Source of the DNA: JABDLO01 sp041749255
GTDB taxonomy: Bacteria > Bacteroidota > Bacteroidia > Chitinophagales > Saprospiraceae
Length of the DNA: 64,000 bases
NCBI GenBank assembly: GCA_041749255.1
Contig: JBGTBR010000056.1
Location: forward strand, 1 to 64,000
Reading direction: 5' to 3'
Below, in pieces: positions 25,445 to 33,510 of this stretch. Under the pieces are notes generated by a model. It saw only the letters and a program-made list of their open reading frames with translations. It was not told the DNA's origin and searched no databases. Numbering within the stretch: the first letter of the stretch is position 1; every line of letters begins with the position of its first letter. Position numbers and translations under genes: made by a program.

Positions 25445-26974
25445 TTAATGCTTAAAATGTCTTGTAGAAGTAAAGACCATGGCAAATTTTTTTTCATTAC
25501 AAAAGTCTATGCTAAGTTTATCTTTAATGGATCCACCAGGCTGAATTACCGCAGTAATACCTGCCTGATGAGCGAGGTCTACACAATCAGGAAAAGGGAA
25601 AAAAGCATCAGAGGCCAGAACCGCACCTTTTGTATCAAATCCAAAATTTTGAGCCTTTTCTATAGCCAGTTTACAAGCATCTATCCGGGCAGTTTGTCCT
25701 GAGCCGATTCCGAGTAATTGCTTGTTCTTTACAATAGCTATAGCATTTGATTTTAAATGTTTAACACATATGTTAGCAAAATACAGGTCCTCCCATTCTG
25801 ATTCCTCCGGAGACTTTTGTGTAGCAACAATCATTTGATTTTTCTTTACCGTTTTATGATCCATCTCCTGAACAATCACACCTCCCAAAATGCTCTTATA
25901 TCCATATTTCATGTCGGGAAACATTTTGAGTTTCATGATGATCCGGTTTTTTTGAGATAGTAACGATTCCAGCGCATTTTCATCGAAGTCAGGAGCAATC
26001 AACACTTCAAAGAAAATGGATTGTATGGCCTCAGCGGTTTCCAGGTCGATTTTAGAATTGCTTATCAATATCCCTCCAAATGCTGATATAGGATCCGAAG
26101 CAAAGGCTCTTTTCCATGCATCCAAAGTTGATTCTCCCACAGCTACACCACAGGCATTGGTATGTTTAATAATGGCAAATAAGTATTTTTCCTCCCTGAA
26201 CTCACTGACAAGGGCAATGGCTGCATCGATATCCACCAGATTATTATAAGAGATGTCTTTACCTCCCAATTTTTCAAAACACTCTTCCATTTCACCGTAA
26301 AAACAAGCCCTTTGGTGTGGGTTTTCCCCATATCTCAGAGGTTTGTATTGCTGCATTGACAATTTAAAATTATCCGATAACAACACGTTTTCATTAAAAT
26401 ATTGATATATGGCTACATCGTAATGAGCAGTCGTCATAAATGCTCTTCTTGCAAGATCCTTTCGCTCTCCAACATGAGTCACCCCCGATTTTCTTTGGAG
26501 AATGTCCAATAATCTACCATAATCATCCCTTCGTGAAATGACCACAATATCTTTGTAATTCTTTGCCCCTGCTCTGATCAGGGAAATACCACCAATATCA
26601 ATTTTTTCTATGATCTCATCTGTGTCTGAAGTGGACTTCACTGTTTCTTCAAATGGATATAGATCTATGACTACTAAATCAAATCTTGGAATCTGATATT
26701 GCTCTAACTGATCAATGTGGGCATCCTCTCCACGAGCCAGAATACCTCCAAAAACTTTTGGATGTAAAGTTTTAACCCGTCCATCCAGAATCGATGGATA
26801 CCCTGTTAATTCTTCAACTGAATCCACATCAGCACCCAATGACTTAATGTAGGATAAAGTGCCCCCGGTAGAAAATATTTTAACTTCAAGGTCTTGTAAA
26901 GATTTTATGATTGGTGACAATCCTTCTTTATTATAAACCGAAATCAGAGCAGTGGATATTTTGATATTTGACAT
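25445..26974 (-). CDS. purH: Bifunctional AICAR formyltransferase / IMP cyclohydrolase
   Basis: Catalyses the last two steps of IMP synthesis. The 509-residue protein has an N-terminal MGS-like cyclohydrolase domain (about 1-200; FSTGGTLSYIKSLG, TLHPKVFGGILARG, DLVVIDLYPFEETV) and a C-terminal formyltransferase domain. The latter keeps LRYGENPHQRA, the Lys-His pair in IIKHTNACG, and SDPISAFGG. The ATG at 26974 (MSNIKISTALISVYNKEG) fits the family; an upstream in-frame start at 27016 adds 14 residues with no homology-like character. The leader upstream contains a nested hairpin (27045-27101). Confidence 0.97.
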   Translation of the reverse strand: MSNIKISTALISVYNKEGLSPIIKSLQDLEVKIFSTGGTLSYIKSLGADVDSVEELTGYPSILDGRVKTLHPKVFGGILARGEDAHIDQLEQYQIPRFDLVVIDLYPFEETVKSTSDTDEIIEKIDIGGISLIRAGAKNYKDIVVISRRDDYGRLLDILQRKSGVTHVGERKDLARRAFMTTAHYDVAIYQYFNENVLLSDNFKLSMQQYKPLRYGENPHQRACFYGEMEECFEKLGGKDISYNNLVDIDAAIALVSEFREEKYLFAIIKHTNACGVAVGESTLDAWKRAFASDPISAFGGILISNSKIDLETAEAIQSIFFEVLIAPDFDENALESLLSQKNRIIMKLKMFPDMKYGYKSILGGVIVQEMDHKTVKKNQMIVATQKSPEESEWEDLYFANICVKHLKSNAIAIVKNKQLLGIGSGQTARIDACKLAIEKAQNFGFDTKGAVLASDAFFPFPDCVDLAHQAGITAVIQPGGSIKDKLSIDFCNEKKFAMVFTSTRHFKH

Positions 26975-27044
26975 GAATCTATAGTTTATCATTTTTGAAC
27001 TATACAGGTAAAACAAGCCTATAAAATCCTTCTTTCACCATTGA

Positions 27045-27101
27045 AATTCAGAACTCTTCCTAGTATGAAATCTCCTACCTAAAATTTCATGATTCTGAAT
27101 T
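27045..27101 (-). promoter_or_regulatory. Nested stem-loop ahead of purH
   Basis: An outer stem of 9 perfect pairs (27045-27053 with 27093-27101) encloses an inner stem of 7 perfect pairs (27065-27071 with 27084-27090). It lies in the 164 bp between the preceding gene and purH, about 70 bp before the purH start. It has no T-run, so it does not look like an intrinsic terminator, and it does not resemble the purine or PreQ1 riboswitch cores. It could be an operator region or an RNA structure. Confidence 0.4.
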
Positions 27102-27138
27102 ATTTTATATCTTATATACCTAAGCGGTAAAGCTACCA

Positions 27139-27705
27139 TTACTTTTTTGGAATACTTTGCATAATCACCGTTTGAATCATGGCAATTTTTACCTGCACTG
27201 GAATATTTTCTGCAAGATTATCTTCTATAATCCAACTTCTTGGGTCACCTTCCCACTCAGTATACATATAAAACGATCCTGCCATATTATCATCTACCAA
27301 CCATTCATTACCTATTAGACCAAAACGGGTTTTTAAAATCAATTTATCATTTCCATATGTGATTTGCCATTGTGTCGGATCTTGAGGCCAAATAGCTCGT
27401 GCTGTCACCAGCAAACCGTTAGATCTTAATTCCCAAAATCCAGGATTAGACTTGTGCCTCATAATTATATCACCAGAAATCCCTGAAAAAGTAAAATTCC
27501 ATTCCGTCCAATCATTTTTTAATTTCCATCTGATCTCAAGCTGACCGTCATCAACTTCGTACTCTCCTAAAATCACCCACTCCTGGAAACTGTCCTCCCA
27601 TCTGGTATGTAACCCCACAATGTATTGACTGAAACAATCCAATGAAAAAAACAAAAATAATGCAGGAAGAAAGAAACTTCTAAAACTCTTAAAACGGTAA
27701 ATCAT
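27139..27705 (-). CDS. Secreted tryptophan-rich protein of unknown function
   Basis: The 188-residue protein, taken from the ATG at 27705, has a clear signal peptide (SFFLPALFLFFSLDCFSQ). The mature part is beta-strand-rich with many Trp residues spaced like a repeat (RWEDSFQEWVILGEY, RWKLKNDWTEWNFTF, EWEGDPRSWIIED). A longer frame from 27777 would put the signal peptide in the interior, so I reject it. The chosen start overlaps the 3' end of the upstream DUF3127 gene by 17 bp, which suggests coupled translation. No family recognised. Confidence 0.7.
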   Translation of the reverse strand: MIYRFKSFRSFFLPALFLFFSLDCFSQYIVGLHTRWEDSFQEWVILGEYEVDDGQLEIRWKLKNDWTEWNFTFSGISGDIIMRHKSNPGFWELRSNGLLVTARAIWPQDPTQWQITYGNDKLILKTRFGLIGNEWLVDDNMAGSFYMYTEWEGDPRSWIIEDNLAENIPVQVKIAMIQTVIMQSIPKK

Positions 27706-28075
27706 CAAAATTTTTATCTGTTTCCAAATTTTCTGGTTCACTTGATGGAAATTCGACAGCGTTTCCAAAGGGTTCATTTAACCCCTGATCACCAGTTGAA
27801 TTATTTTCATCTGTTACTTTTTCCATTTTCCATGCATTCAGATTTGTAAAATATTTACCATTCCATTCACGGCCTCGCAAATCGAAAAAAACCTTAATCT
27901 TTTCATTCTCTTGATAATGGTCAGCCAATTCACATCTATCCTGAACCAATTGAAATTTTACAAATTGAGGGTAATTTTCCTCAGTCCTGATCACAAACTC
28001 CCGAGCCCTGAATGAATCCGTTTTATTCTCTGTTTCAAATATTTTGTGTACTAATCCTTCAATTTCAAACGACAT
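27689..28075 (-). CDS. DUF3127 protein with an SSB-like C-terminal tip
   Basis: The 128-residue protein has an OB-like beta-rich domain (about 1-90; MSFEIEGLVHKIFETEN, REFVIRTEENYPQFVKFQLV, KVFFDLRGREWNGKYFTNLNAWKME), matching the DUF3127 pattern known in Bacteroidota. A flexible acidic tail follows (about 93-128), ending in NFDDLPF. That end is very like the tip of bacterial SSB proteins (DDDIPF, or DDLPF in Bacteroidota), which recruits repair and replication enzymes. A role on single-stranded DNA or in binding SSB partners is therefore inference. It sits 27 bp downstream of proS on the same strand. Confidence 0.88.
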   Translation of the reverse strand: MSFEIEGLVHKIFETENKTDSFRAREFVIRTEENYPQFVKFQLVQDRCELADHYQENEKIKVFFDLRGREWNGKYFTNLNAWKMEKVTDENNSTGDQGLNEPFGNAVEFPSSEPENLETDKNFDDLPF

Positions 28076-28102
28076 AATTCAATTTTTTCATTTAATAATT
28101 TC

Positions 28103-29569
28103 CTAATATGATTTTGCAAATATAACTTTTTGAGTTGAGGGTTTTCCACTATAAATGCAGTTCCCGGCATTTTTGTCGTCAGAAATGGGTATGCAACGTA
28201 TAGTGGCTTTTGTATCTTCTTTTATTTTATTTTCTGTTTCAGTTGTGCCATCCCAATGTGCATAAATAAAACCTCCTTTATCTTCAAGTATATTTTTAAA
28301 ATCTTCATAATTATCGACGTCTTGCGAATTATCAGCTCTGAAGTTTTTAGCCCGCTGAAGTAAATTCTCCTGGATATCCAAAAGTAATTGTGTAATGTAC
28401 TGACCGCAATTCTCAATATTGATTGTAGTTTTTTCGCCTGTATCCCTGCGTGCCACTTCCAAAACTCCTTGATCTATATCTCTTTTTCCAAGACCTATCC
28501 GAACGGGTATTCCTTTCATTTCATGTTCGGCAAATTTAAATCCAGGTCTTTTTCTTACGTCCATATCTATCTGTACAGTGAGATTGTGATGTACCAGTTC
28601 TTTCTTAATTCTTTCTGCAACTTCTAATATATGTGGTTCTGGTTTAGGTATGGGAACTATAACCACATGAATGGGTGCTAATTTGGGTGGCAGTACCAGA
28701 CCTGAATCATCAGAATGCGTCATGATTAACCCTCCAATTAATCTTGTGGATACACCCCACGAAGTAGCCCAAACAAATTCCTCATTATTTTGATCTGTTA
28801 AAAATTTTACATCAAATGCCTTAGCGAAATTTTGACCTAAAAAATGTGAGGTTCCTGCCTGTAAAGCTTTTCCATCCTGCATAAGAGCCTCGATGGTATA
28901 CGTTTCTTCAGCACCTGCAAACCTTTCGTTTTCGGATTTTGTCCCCTTTATGACTGGCATAGCCATATAGTCTTCTGCAAAAGATGCATAAATTTCATGT
29001 ATGAGTTGGGCTTCCTGAATGGCTTCATCTCTCGTAGAATGAGCAGTATGTCCTTCCTGCCACAAAAACTCTGTTGTTCTGAGGAATGGTCTTGTCCTCA
29101 TTTCCCATCGCACCACGTTGGCCCATTGGTTTATTAGCAATGGTAAATCCCTGTAAGATTGTATCCAATCCCTGTATGTATTCCAAATAATCGTTTCAGA
29201 TGTAGGTCTTACAATAAGCTCCTCCTCAAGCTTTGCCTCTGGATCAACAATTAAACCCTGGCCTTCAGGGTCAATCTTCAGTCTGTGATGGGTAACGATG
29301 GCACATTCTTTGGCAAAACCTTCCACATGCTGGGCTTCACGGCTTAAAAAACTTTTGGGAATAAAGAGAGGAAAATAGGCGTTTAAATGCCCGGAATCTT
29401 TAAATTTTTTATCCAACACGGACTTCATATTCTCCCATATTGCATAACCATATGGTTTAATCACCATACATCCTCTAACGGCAGAATTATCGGCTAATCC
29501 TGCTTTTTGAACAATATCCAGATACCATTGTGAGTAATTATCTTTCCTGTCTGTAATTTCTTTCGACAT
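28103..29569 (-). CDS. proS: Prolyl-tRNA synthetase (short, archaeal/eukaryal-like type)
   Basis: Charges tRNA-Pro. The 488-residue protein lacks the editing insertion of the long bacterial form and has the order catalytic domain, anticodon-binding domain, C-terminal zinc-binding-like domain. Visible motifs are motif 2 (VRWEMRTRPFLRTTEFLWQEGHTAH), motif 3 (GTSHFLGQNFAKAF ... GLIMTHSDDSGLVLPP) and the anticodon domain (LAPIHVVIVPIPKP). It ends in SY, consistent with the conserved C-terminal Tyr of this type. The length is usual for the Bacteroidota form. A TAnnTTTG box lies 56 bp upstream, and two genes follow at short spacing. Confidence 0.97.
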   Translation of the reverse strand: MSKEITDRKDNYSQWYLDIVQKAGLADNSAVRGCMVIKPYGYAIWENMKSVLDKKFKDSGHLNAYFPLFIPKSFLSREAQHVEGFAKECAIVTHHRLKIDPEGQGLIVDPEAKLEEELIVRPTSETIIWNTYRDWIQSYRDLPLLINQWANVVRWEMRTRPFLRTTEFLWQEGHTAHSTRDEAIQEAQLIHEIYASFAEDYMAMPVIKGTKSENERFAGAEETYTIEALMQDGKALQAGTSHFLGQNFAKAFDVKFLTDQNNEEFVWATSWGVSTRLIGGLIMTHSDDSGLVLPPKLAPIHVVIVPIPKPEPHILEVAERIKKELVHHNLTVQIDMDVRKRPGFKFAEHEMKGIPVRIGLGKRDIDQGVLEVARRDTGEKTTINIENCGQYITQLLLDIQENLLQRAKNFRADNSQDVDNYEDFKNILEDKGGFIYAHWDGTTETENKIKEDTKATIRCIPISDDKNAGNCIYSGKPSTQKVIFAKSY

Positions 29570-29624
29570 ATTTTTATTTAATGTTACGTTAAAGGATTGA
29601 TTATGAGAAACGAAATGCCCTCTT

Positions 29625-29632
29625 CAAACGTA
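29625..29632 (-). promoter_or_regulatory. Candidate -7 box for proS
   Basis: TACGTTTG on the minus strand is an exact TAnnTTTG match 56-63 bp ahead of the proS start codon. The -33 region is only T-rich (TTTTC), so it is a one-box call. Confidence 0.4.
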
Positions 29633-29798
29633 TTATTTATATAGAGAAAATATTAATTATTTAAGAAAAGTAATATTTAACCAGATTTTTAACTATTTAA
29701 TATAGTCTTAACTAAAAATTTCTGGCAAAAGTAATAAATTGCACTTCAGAAACAAGTAGGTTAAAAAGTATATAAAAGTTTACTAAAAAAAGAAGATA

Positions 29799-31106
29799 AT
29801 GAAAAATGTAATGAAAAATGGAATGCTGTCTGTTTTGCTTGCGTTTGTGGTCAATGTAGTATGGGCTCAGTTTGATGATTTGTACTATGAACCAACAAAT
29901 CAAAAAGTCAAATTCAGCGATTATAATAGTGATGACAATTTCGATTATATCCAGAGTGATGAAGCGTATGGTACAAGGGTTCATAATAATACCAATGATT
30001 ATGAATACGACGATGAATATTCTTACGCTACCAGAATAAACCGTTTTCATAGAGGAGGTGGTTTCGATTATTTCTCACCAATGCATTGCATGAGCAGTTT
30101 TGCATTTATGGGTGGAAGTCCGTGGGGAATGGGTCCTGGATTTGGATCGAGTTTCTTCATGTACAATAATTATATCGATCCATTTTGGTACAATGGATGG
30201 AGCTGGAACAGATGGAATCGTATGAACAGATGGAATTCATGGGGATGGAATGATCCTTTCATGGCATGGGGAAATCCATGGATGTATGGTTCAGGCATTA
30301 ATATAGGAATATATAACTTTAATGGCATGGGCATGGGCATGGGAGGTGGATTTGGAAGATGGAATCCTATGTGGGGTTACAACAATCCAGCCATAGTAGG
30401 TGGAGGAATTCTGCCTGGTAGATATACTACTAATCCCAATGGCTATGTTTACGGAGCGAGAAACACTACTGGTGGCGTTGTTTCGACACAGGGTAGAAAT
30501 GCCAGTCCCAGAGAGATGGGAGGAGGATTGACAAATAATCCTGGTGGACAGGTATCGACTCCGAAAGTGATGAGCCCTAGGTCTGCAGAAGGTAACCGTG
30601 GTAATAGAGGAGACATACAGACCCGCAGTACAGGCAATAATGCAACCGGTATAAGAGCAGGAAGTATCAATGAAGGTAAAGCAACAACTATAAATAACAG
30701 ATCTGCTGTAAACACTTCACCAAGAAATACCAGTACTATTGCTTCAAGAGATAATTCACCGGTCATTAGCGGAGAAAGACAAAGGTCTGCTAACAGATTA
30801 GGGACTACACCTTCCAGTACGATGAGAGACAGATCGGCCACGAATACAAATAGGATTTCTCCAAGGAATACAAGTAATAACAGAGAAAGATTTGGCACAT
30901 CCAGTAGAACTCCTGCTGGAAGAAGTGGGTATTCACCAGCTGCTGGTTCTACAAGACCATCAGTAGGCACAAGCAGATCTAATATGGGATCTAGTCCAAG
31001 AACATCATCAGGATCAGGAAGGTCATCTATGGGTTCTTCAGGTTCCTCTCCACGAAGTAGTGGAGGATCTGCACCTAGTAGGGGTGGTAGCCGACGCGGA
31101 GGATAA
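29799..31106 (+). CDS. Secreted low-complexity protein (Trp/Asn/Gly/Met-rich, then Ser/Arg/Gly-rich)
   Basis: The 435-residue protein has a signal peptide ending at VVWAQ. An acidic Asp/Tyr-rich segment (about 25-85) is followed by an aromatic, Gly- and Met-rich region (about 90-205; WYNGWSWNRWNRMNRW, FNGMGMGMGGGFGRW). A disordered basic tail follows (about 215-435), dominated by Ser, Arg, Asn, Thr and Gly (SSPRTSSGSGRSSMGSSG). No catalytic motif. It may be a surface, adhesive or matrix protein (inference). A terminator follows, then a barrel gene on the same strand. A 240-residue frame on the opposite strand is a composition shadow. Confidence 0.78.
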   Translation: MKNVMKNGMLSVLLAFVVNVVWAQFDDLYYEPTNQKVKFSDYNSDDNFDYIQSDEAYGTRVHNNTNDYEYDDEYSYATRINRFHRGGGFDYFSPMHCMSSFAFMGGSPWGMGPGFGSSFFMYNNYIDPFWYNGWSWNRWNRMNRWNSWGWNDPFMAWGNPWMYGSGINIGIYNFNGMGMGMGGGFGRWNPMWGYNNPAIVGGGILPGRYTTNPNGYVYGARNTTGGVVSTQGRNASPREMGGGLTNNPGGQVSTPKVMSPRSAEGNRGNRGDIQTRSTGNNATGIRAGSINEGKATTINNRSAVNTSPRNTSTIASRDNSPVISGERQRSANRLGTTPSSTMRDRSATNTNRISPRNTSNNRERFGTSSRTPAGRSGYSPAAGSTRPSVGTSRSNMGSSPRTSSGSGRSSMGSSGSSPRSSGGSAPSRGGSRRGG

Positions 31107-31145
31107 ATGTAATCAGGTAAGTATTTATCTGTAAAAATATTAAGT

Positions 31146-31182
31146 GGGGATTGGGAGGTATTTCTTTTCAATCCCCTTTTTT
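31146..31182 (+). terminator. Intrinsic terminator after the low-complexity protein gene
   Basis: GGGGATTG (31146-31153) pairs with CAATCCCC (31169-31176) and is followed by TTTTTT. It lies 40 bp after the stop and 26 bp before the next ATG, so it separates the low-complexity gene from the barrel gene or attenuates between them. Confidence 0.85.
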
Positions 31183-31207
31183 ATTAGATTATGATAACTT
31201 AAACAAA

Positions 31208-32695
31208 ATGAAAAGATATAATGTATTGACTGCGATTTTTATTATGATTTCGGGGATTTTATCAGCCCAGGGAATCCAGGATGCACTGCGTCTTTCAAAT
31301 ACGAATCCAGGTGGAACAGCCAGAACTATAGGAGCAGGAGGGGCTTTCGGAGCCTTGGGAGGAGATTTTGGATCAATAAGTATAAATCCAGCAGGATTGG
31401 GAATTTACAGATCATCAGAATTTGTTATTTCTCCCGGATTATTTTCTTCAAATGCCCGCTCCATTATGGAAGGGGGCAATACCTTCACGGATCGCGATAA
31501 AAGTTCTCTTGGCCTTGAAAATTTAGGAATTGTTCTTCATCATCAACCCAATTCCGGTTTATATGCCAGTAATATTGCCATCGGATTAAATAAAGTAGCC
31601 AACTTTAACCGGAATTTTGCTTTCCAAGGTCAAACTATAGGATCGATAACTGATCGGTTTTTAGAATTGGCAAACGGAAGAACCGTTGAAGAATTAGATG
31701 ATTTTGAAGCATATCCAGCTTATGTCACGGGAGCTATTTACGACTTTGAAGGAGATAGAAATTATCAATCTGATTTTCTCCTTGCACCCAATCAGCAAGT
31801 TGCCAAATCTCAGTTTGTTCAACAAACCGGAGGCATTAATGAGCTTTCAGTCACATACGCAGGTAACATAGATAATAAAATAAATTTTGGTCTTGGTGTG
31901 GGTATTCCTTTTGTCCGATTCAGAGAGATCAAAACCTACAATGAAGAAGATCCTGAAGACAATATTCCATTTTTTGATGCTTTGGCCTATACAGAAAATC
32001 TCAACATTACAGGTACCGGATTTAATTTGAAAGCTGGATTTTTATATACCCCTGCAAAAGTATTAAGAGTTGGCTTAGCATTGCATACACCTACATGGTA
32101 TATACTTACTGATGACTATCTCACCAGCATGACTTACAGCTTTACCGATAATTCCGGATCCCAGACTTTTACAGAAAATTCTCCTGATGGGAACTTCAGA
32201 TATAGATTTAGCGCCCCCTGGAAGGCAATCCTAAGCTTAGCGTCACTCTATGAAGTGGGAGATATACTAGGATTCTTCAGTGCAGATTTAGAATTCAGAG
32301 ACTATAGATCCGCTAATTTTAATTTAGGTGCATACAGCAATAATGTTGGAGATATTTTGTTTTCGCAAGAACTCAATCAACAAATAGACCTGGACTTGAA
32401 TTCAACTACCATTATGCGCTTCGGTACAGAGTTGGCTTATCAAAAACTGAGATTAAGAGGAGGTGCACAGTTTTTTCAATCGCCTTTTGCAATTGATAAC
32501 AGAGCATTTAGTAATAACTATAGCTTGGGTCTTGGATTCCGTGAAGACAAATTTTTTATTGATGCCGCTATGGTTTTTTCTAGCTTTGATGAAGGTTATT
32601 TCCCTTACTTCGTAAGTGATGAATCAAGAACCCCATTTGTTATCAATGAAATAAGTAATAGGAACCTTATAGTCACAATAGGATTAAAGTTTTAA
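31208..32695 (+). CDS. OmpP1/FadL-like outer-membrane transport protein
   Basis: The 495-residue protein, from the ATG at 31208, has a signal peptide ending at LSAQ. A FadL-type N-terminus follows (IQDALRLSNTNPGGTARTIGAGGAFGALGGDFGSISINPAGLGIYRSSEF, in pieces), where the NPAGL motif is characteristic. The rest is barrel strands, and it ends with a strand closing in Phe (NLIVTIGLKF). FadL-like barrels import hydrophobic compounds through the outer membrane. A start at 31151 would place coding sequence inside the preceding terminator, so I reject it. Convergent with the YkgJ gene. Confidence 0.9.
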   Translation: MKRYNVLTAIFIMISGILSAQGIQDALRLSNTNPGGTARTIGAGGAFGALGGDFGSISINPAGLGIYRSSEFVISPGLFSSNARSIMEGGNTFTDRDKSSLGLENLGIVLHHQPNSGLYASNIAIGLNKVANFNRNFAFQGQTIGSITDRFLELANGRTVEELDDFEAYPAYVTGAIYDFEGDRNYQSDFLLAPNQQVAKSQFVQQTGGINELSVTYAGNIDNKINFGLGVGIPFVRFREIKTYNEEDPEDNIPFFDALAYTENLNITGTGFNLKAGFLYTPAKVLRVGLALHTPTWYILTDDYLTSMTYSFTDNSGSQTFTENSPDGNFRYRFSAPWKAILSLASLYEVGDILGFFSADLEFRDYRSANFNLGAYSNNVGDILFSQELNQQIDLDLNSTTIMRFGTELAYQKLRLRGGAQFFQSPFAIDNRAFSNNYSLGLGFREDKFFIDAAMVFSSFDEGYFPYFVSDESRTPFVINEISNRNLIVTIGLKF

Positions 32696-32714
32696 CCTGA
32701 GAAATTCTAAAACT

Positions 32715-33224
32715 TTATCCCTCTATTTTTTTCTGTACTTTTTTGATGATATGGTAGGCAGCAGGACAAACTTTTATGTTTTGAAAGTTTATTGCCGGCC
32801 TTGATGGGAATTGAACGTCATCTGTATGTGGGTATTCTCTGCAAGCCTGAGGTCTAACCTCATAAATAGAACAGGATTGATCTTCATTTAAAAATGTACA
32901 GGGCACAGAAATTCCTACATATTCACCATTGATGTCTTGAATAGTATATTTCCTTTTAAAGGAAGAAGGAGATATTCCCAGGGATTTAGCGATTCTCTTC
33001 ATATCATATGGGGTATATAAAGGAGGAGTCGTTTTACAACAATTAGCACACGCTCTGCAATCCAGGGTTGAAAAAACCTCCTGATGAGAATCTTTCAATT
33101 CTTTGATCAGATTTTCCTTATTCAGTTTTCTTACATTCTTCAAAAACAGTTCTAAACCGGGTTTATCGACATCCAGTTGATCCTTCCATTCTTTTATATA
33201 TGTATTGGTCTTACCGATATTCAA
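32715..33224 (-). CDS. YkgJ-family cysteine-cluster protein (zinc/iron chelation)
   Basis: The 169-residue cytosolic protein carries the family's cysteine set: CRACANCCKTTPP (about 55-67), then CTFLNEDQSCSIYEVRPQACREYP (about 110-133), and a last CPAAYHI near the C-terminus. The pattern suggests bound Zn or FeS; the function is unknown, and a link to protein maturation has been suggested for the family. The start appears to be TTG at 33224, as no ATG lies before the conserved region. It is convergent with the barrel gene and preceded by the paaZ control region on the other side. Confidence 0.9.
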   Translation of the reverse strand: MNIGKTNTYIKEWKDQLDVDKPGLELFLKNVRKLNKENLIKELKDSHQEVFSTLDCRACANCCKTTPPLYTPYDMKRIAKSLGISPSSFKRKYTIQDINGEYVGISVPCTFLNEDQSCSIYEVRPQACREYPHTDDVQFPSRPAINFQNIKVCPAAYHIIKKVQKKIEG

Positions 33225-33338
33225 ACTATTTTTAAATGTAAAATTTAAATAAACGTCATCACAAATATCTCATTATTTATTATCAAGTTGATAAATGCCC
33301 TATTTCTTTTAAGTGATGTGAAGGCTTTTGTTAATTTT

Positions 33339-33354
33339 ACGAACAAATGTTCGT
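33339..33354. promoter_or_regulatory. TetR/PaaR-type operator candidate upstream of paaZ
   Basis: ACGAACA-AA-TGTTCGT is a near-perfect 16 bp palindrome, 156 bp ahead of the paaZ start. The inner 14 bases follow the PaaR-type pattern CNAACGNNCGTTNG with one symmetric change (G to A, C to T). It touches a TAATTTTA box (33332-33339), close to TAnnTTTG, so a bound repressor could block initiation. The pattern for PaaR is recalled from Thermus work. The only TetR gene in the window is at 60593; no paaR-like gene is adjacent. Confidence 0.55.
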
Positions 33355-33510
33355 TAGGTTGTTTTTATAGAGAGACTGTTACTACAAATGAAACGGGTTA
33401 CTATGGAAAGTGATTTTCATTGTTGTTTGAAATAAAAATAAATCAAATGCGAATATTTTATACATCATTTCAAAACACAGGAAAAACAGTAATATAAAAA
33501 TCAAAAAAAT

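Noticed and set aside
26975..27138. Purine-type riboswitch ahead of purH
   Set aside because: The nested hairpin lacks the conserved three-way junction and core bases of the known class.
30449..31171. A 240-residue minus-strand frame, Leu/Pro-rich
   Set aside because: It is antisense to the Ser/Arg-rich tail of the secreted protein and reflects its composition.
31151..31207. Upstream start for the OmpP1/FadL-like gene
   Set aside because: It would place coding sequence inside the intrinsic terminator and hide the signal peptide.
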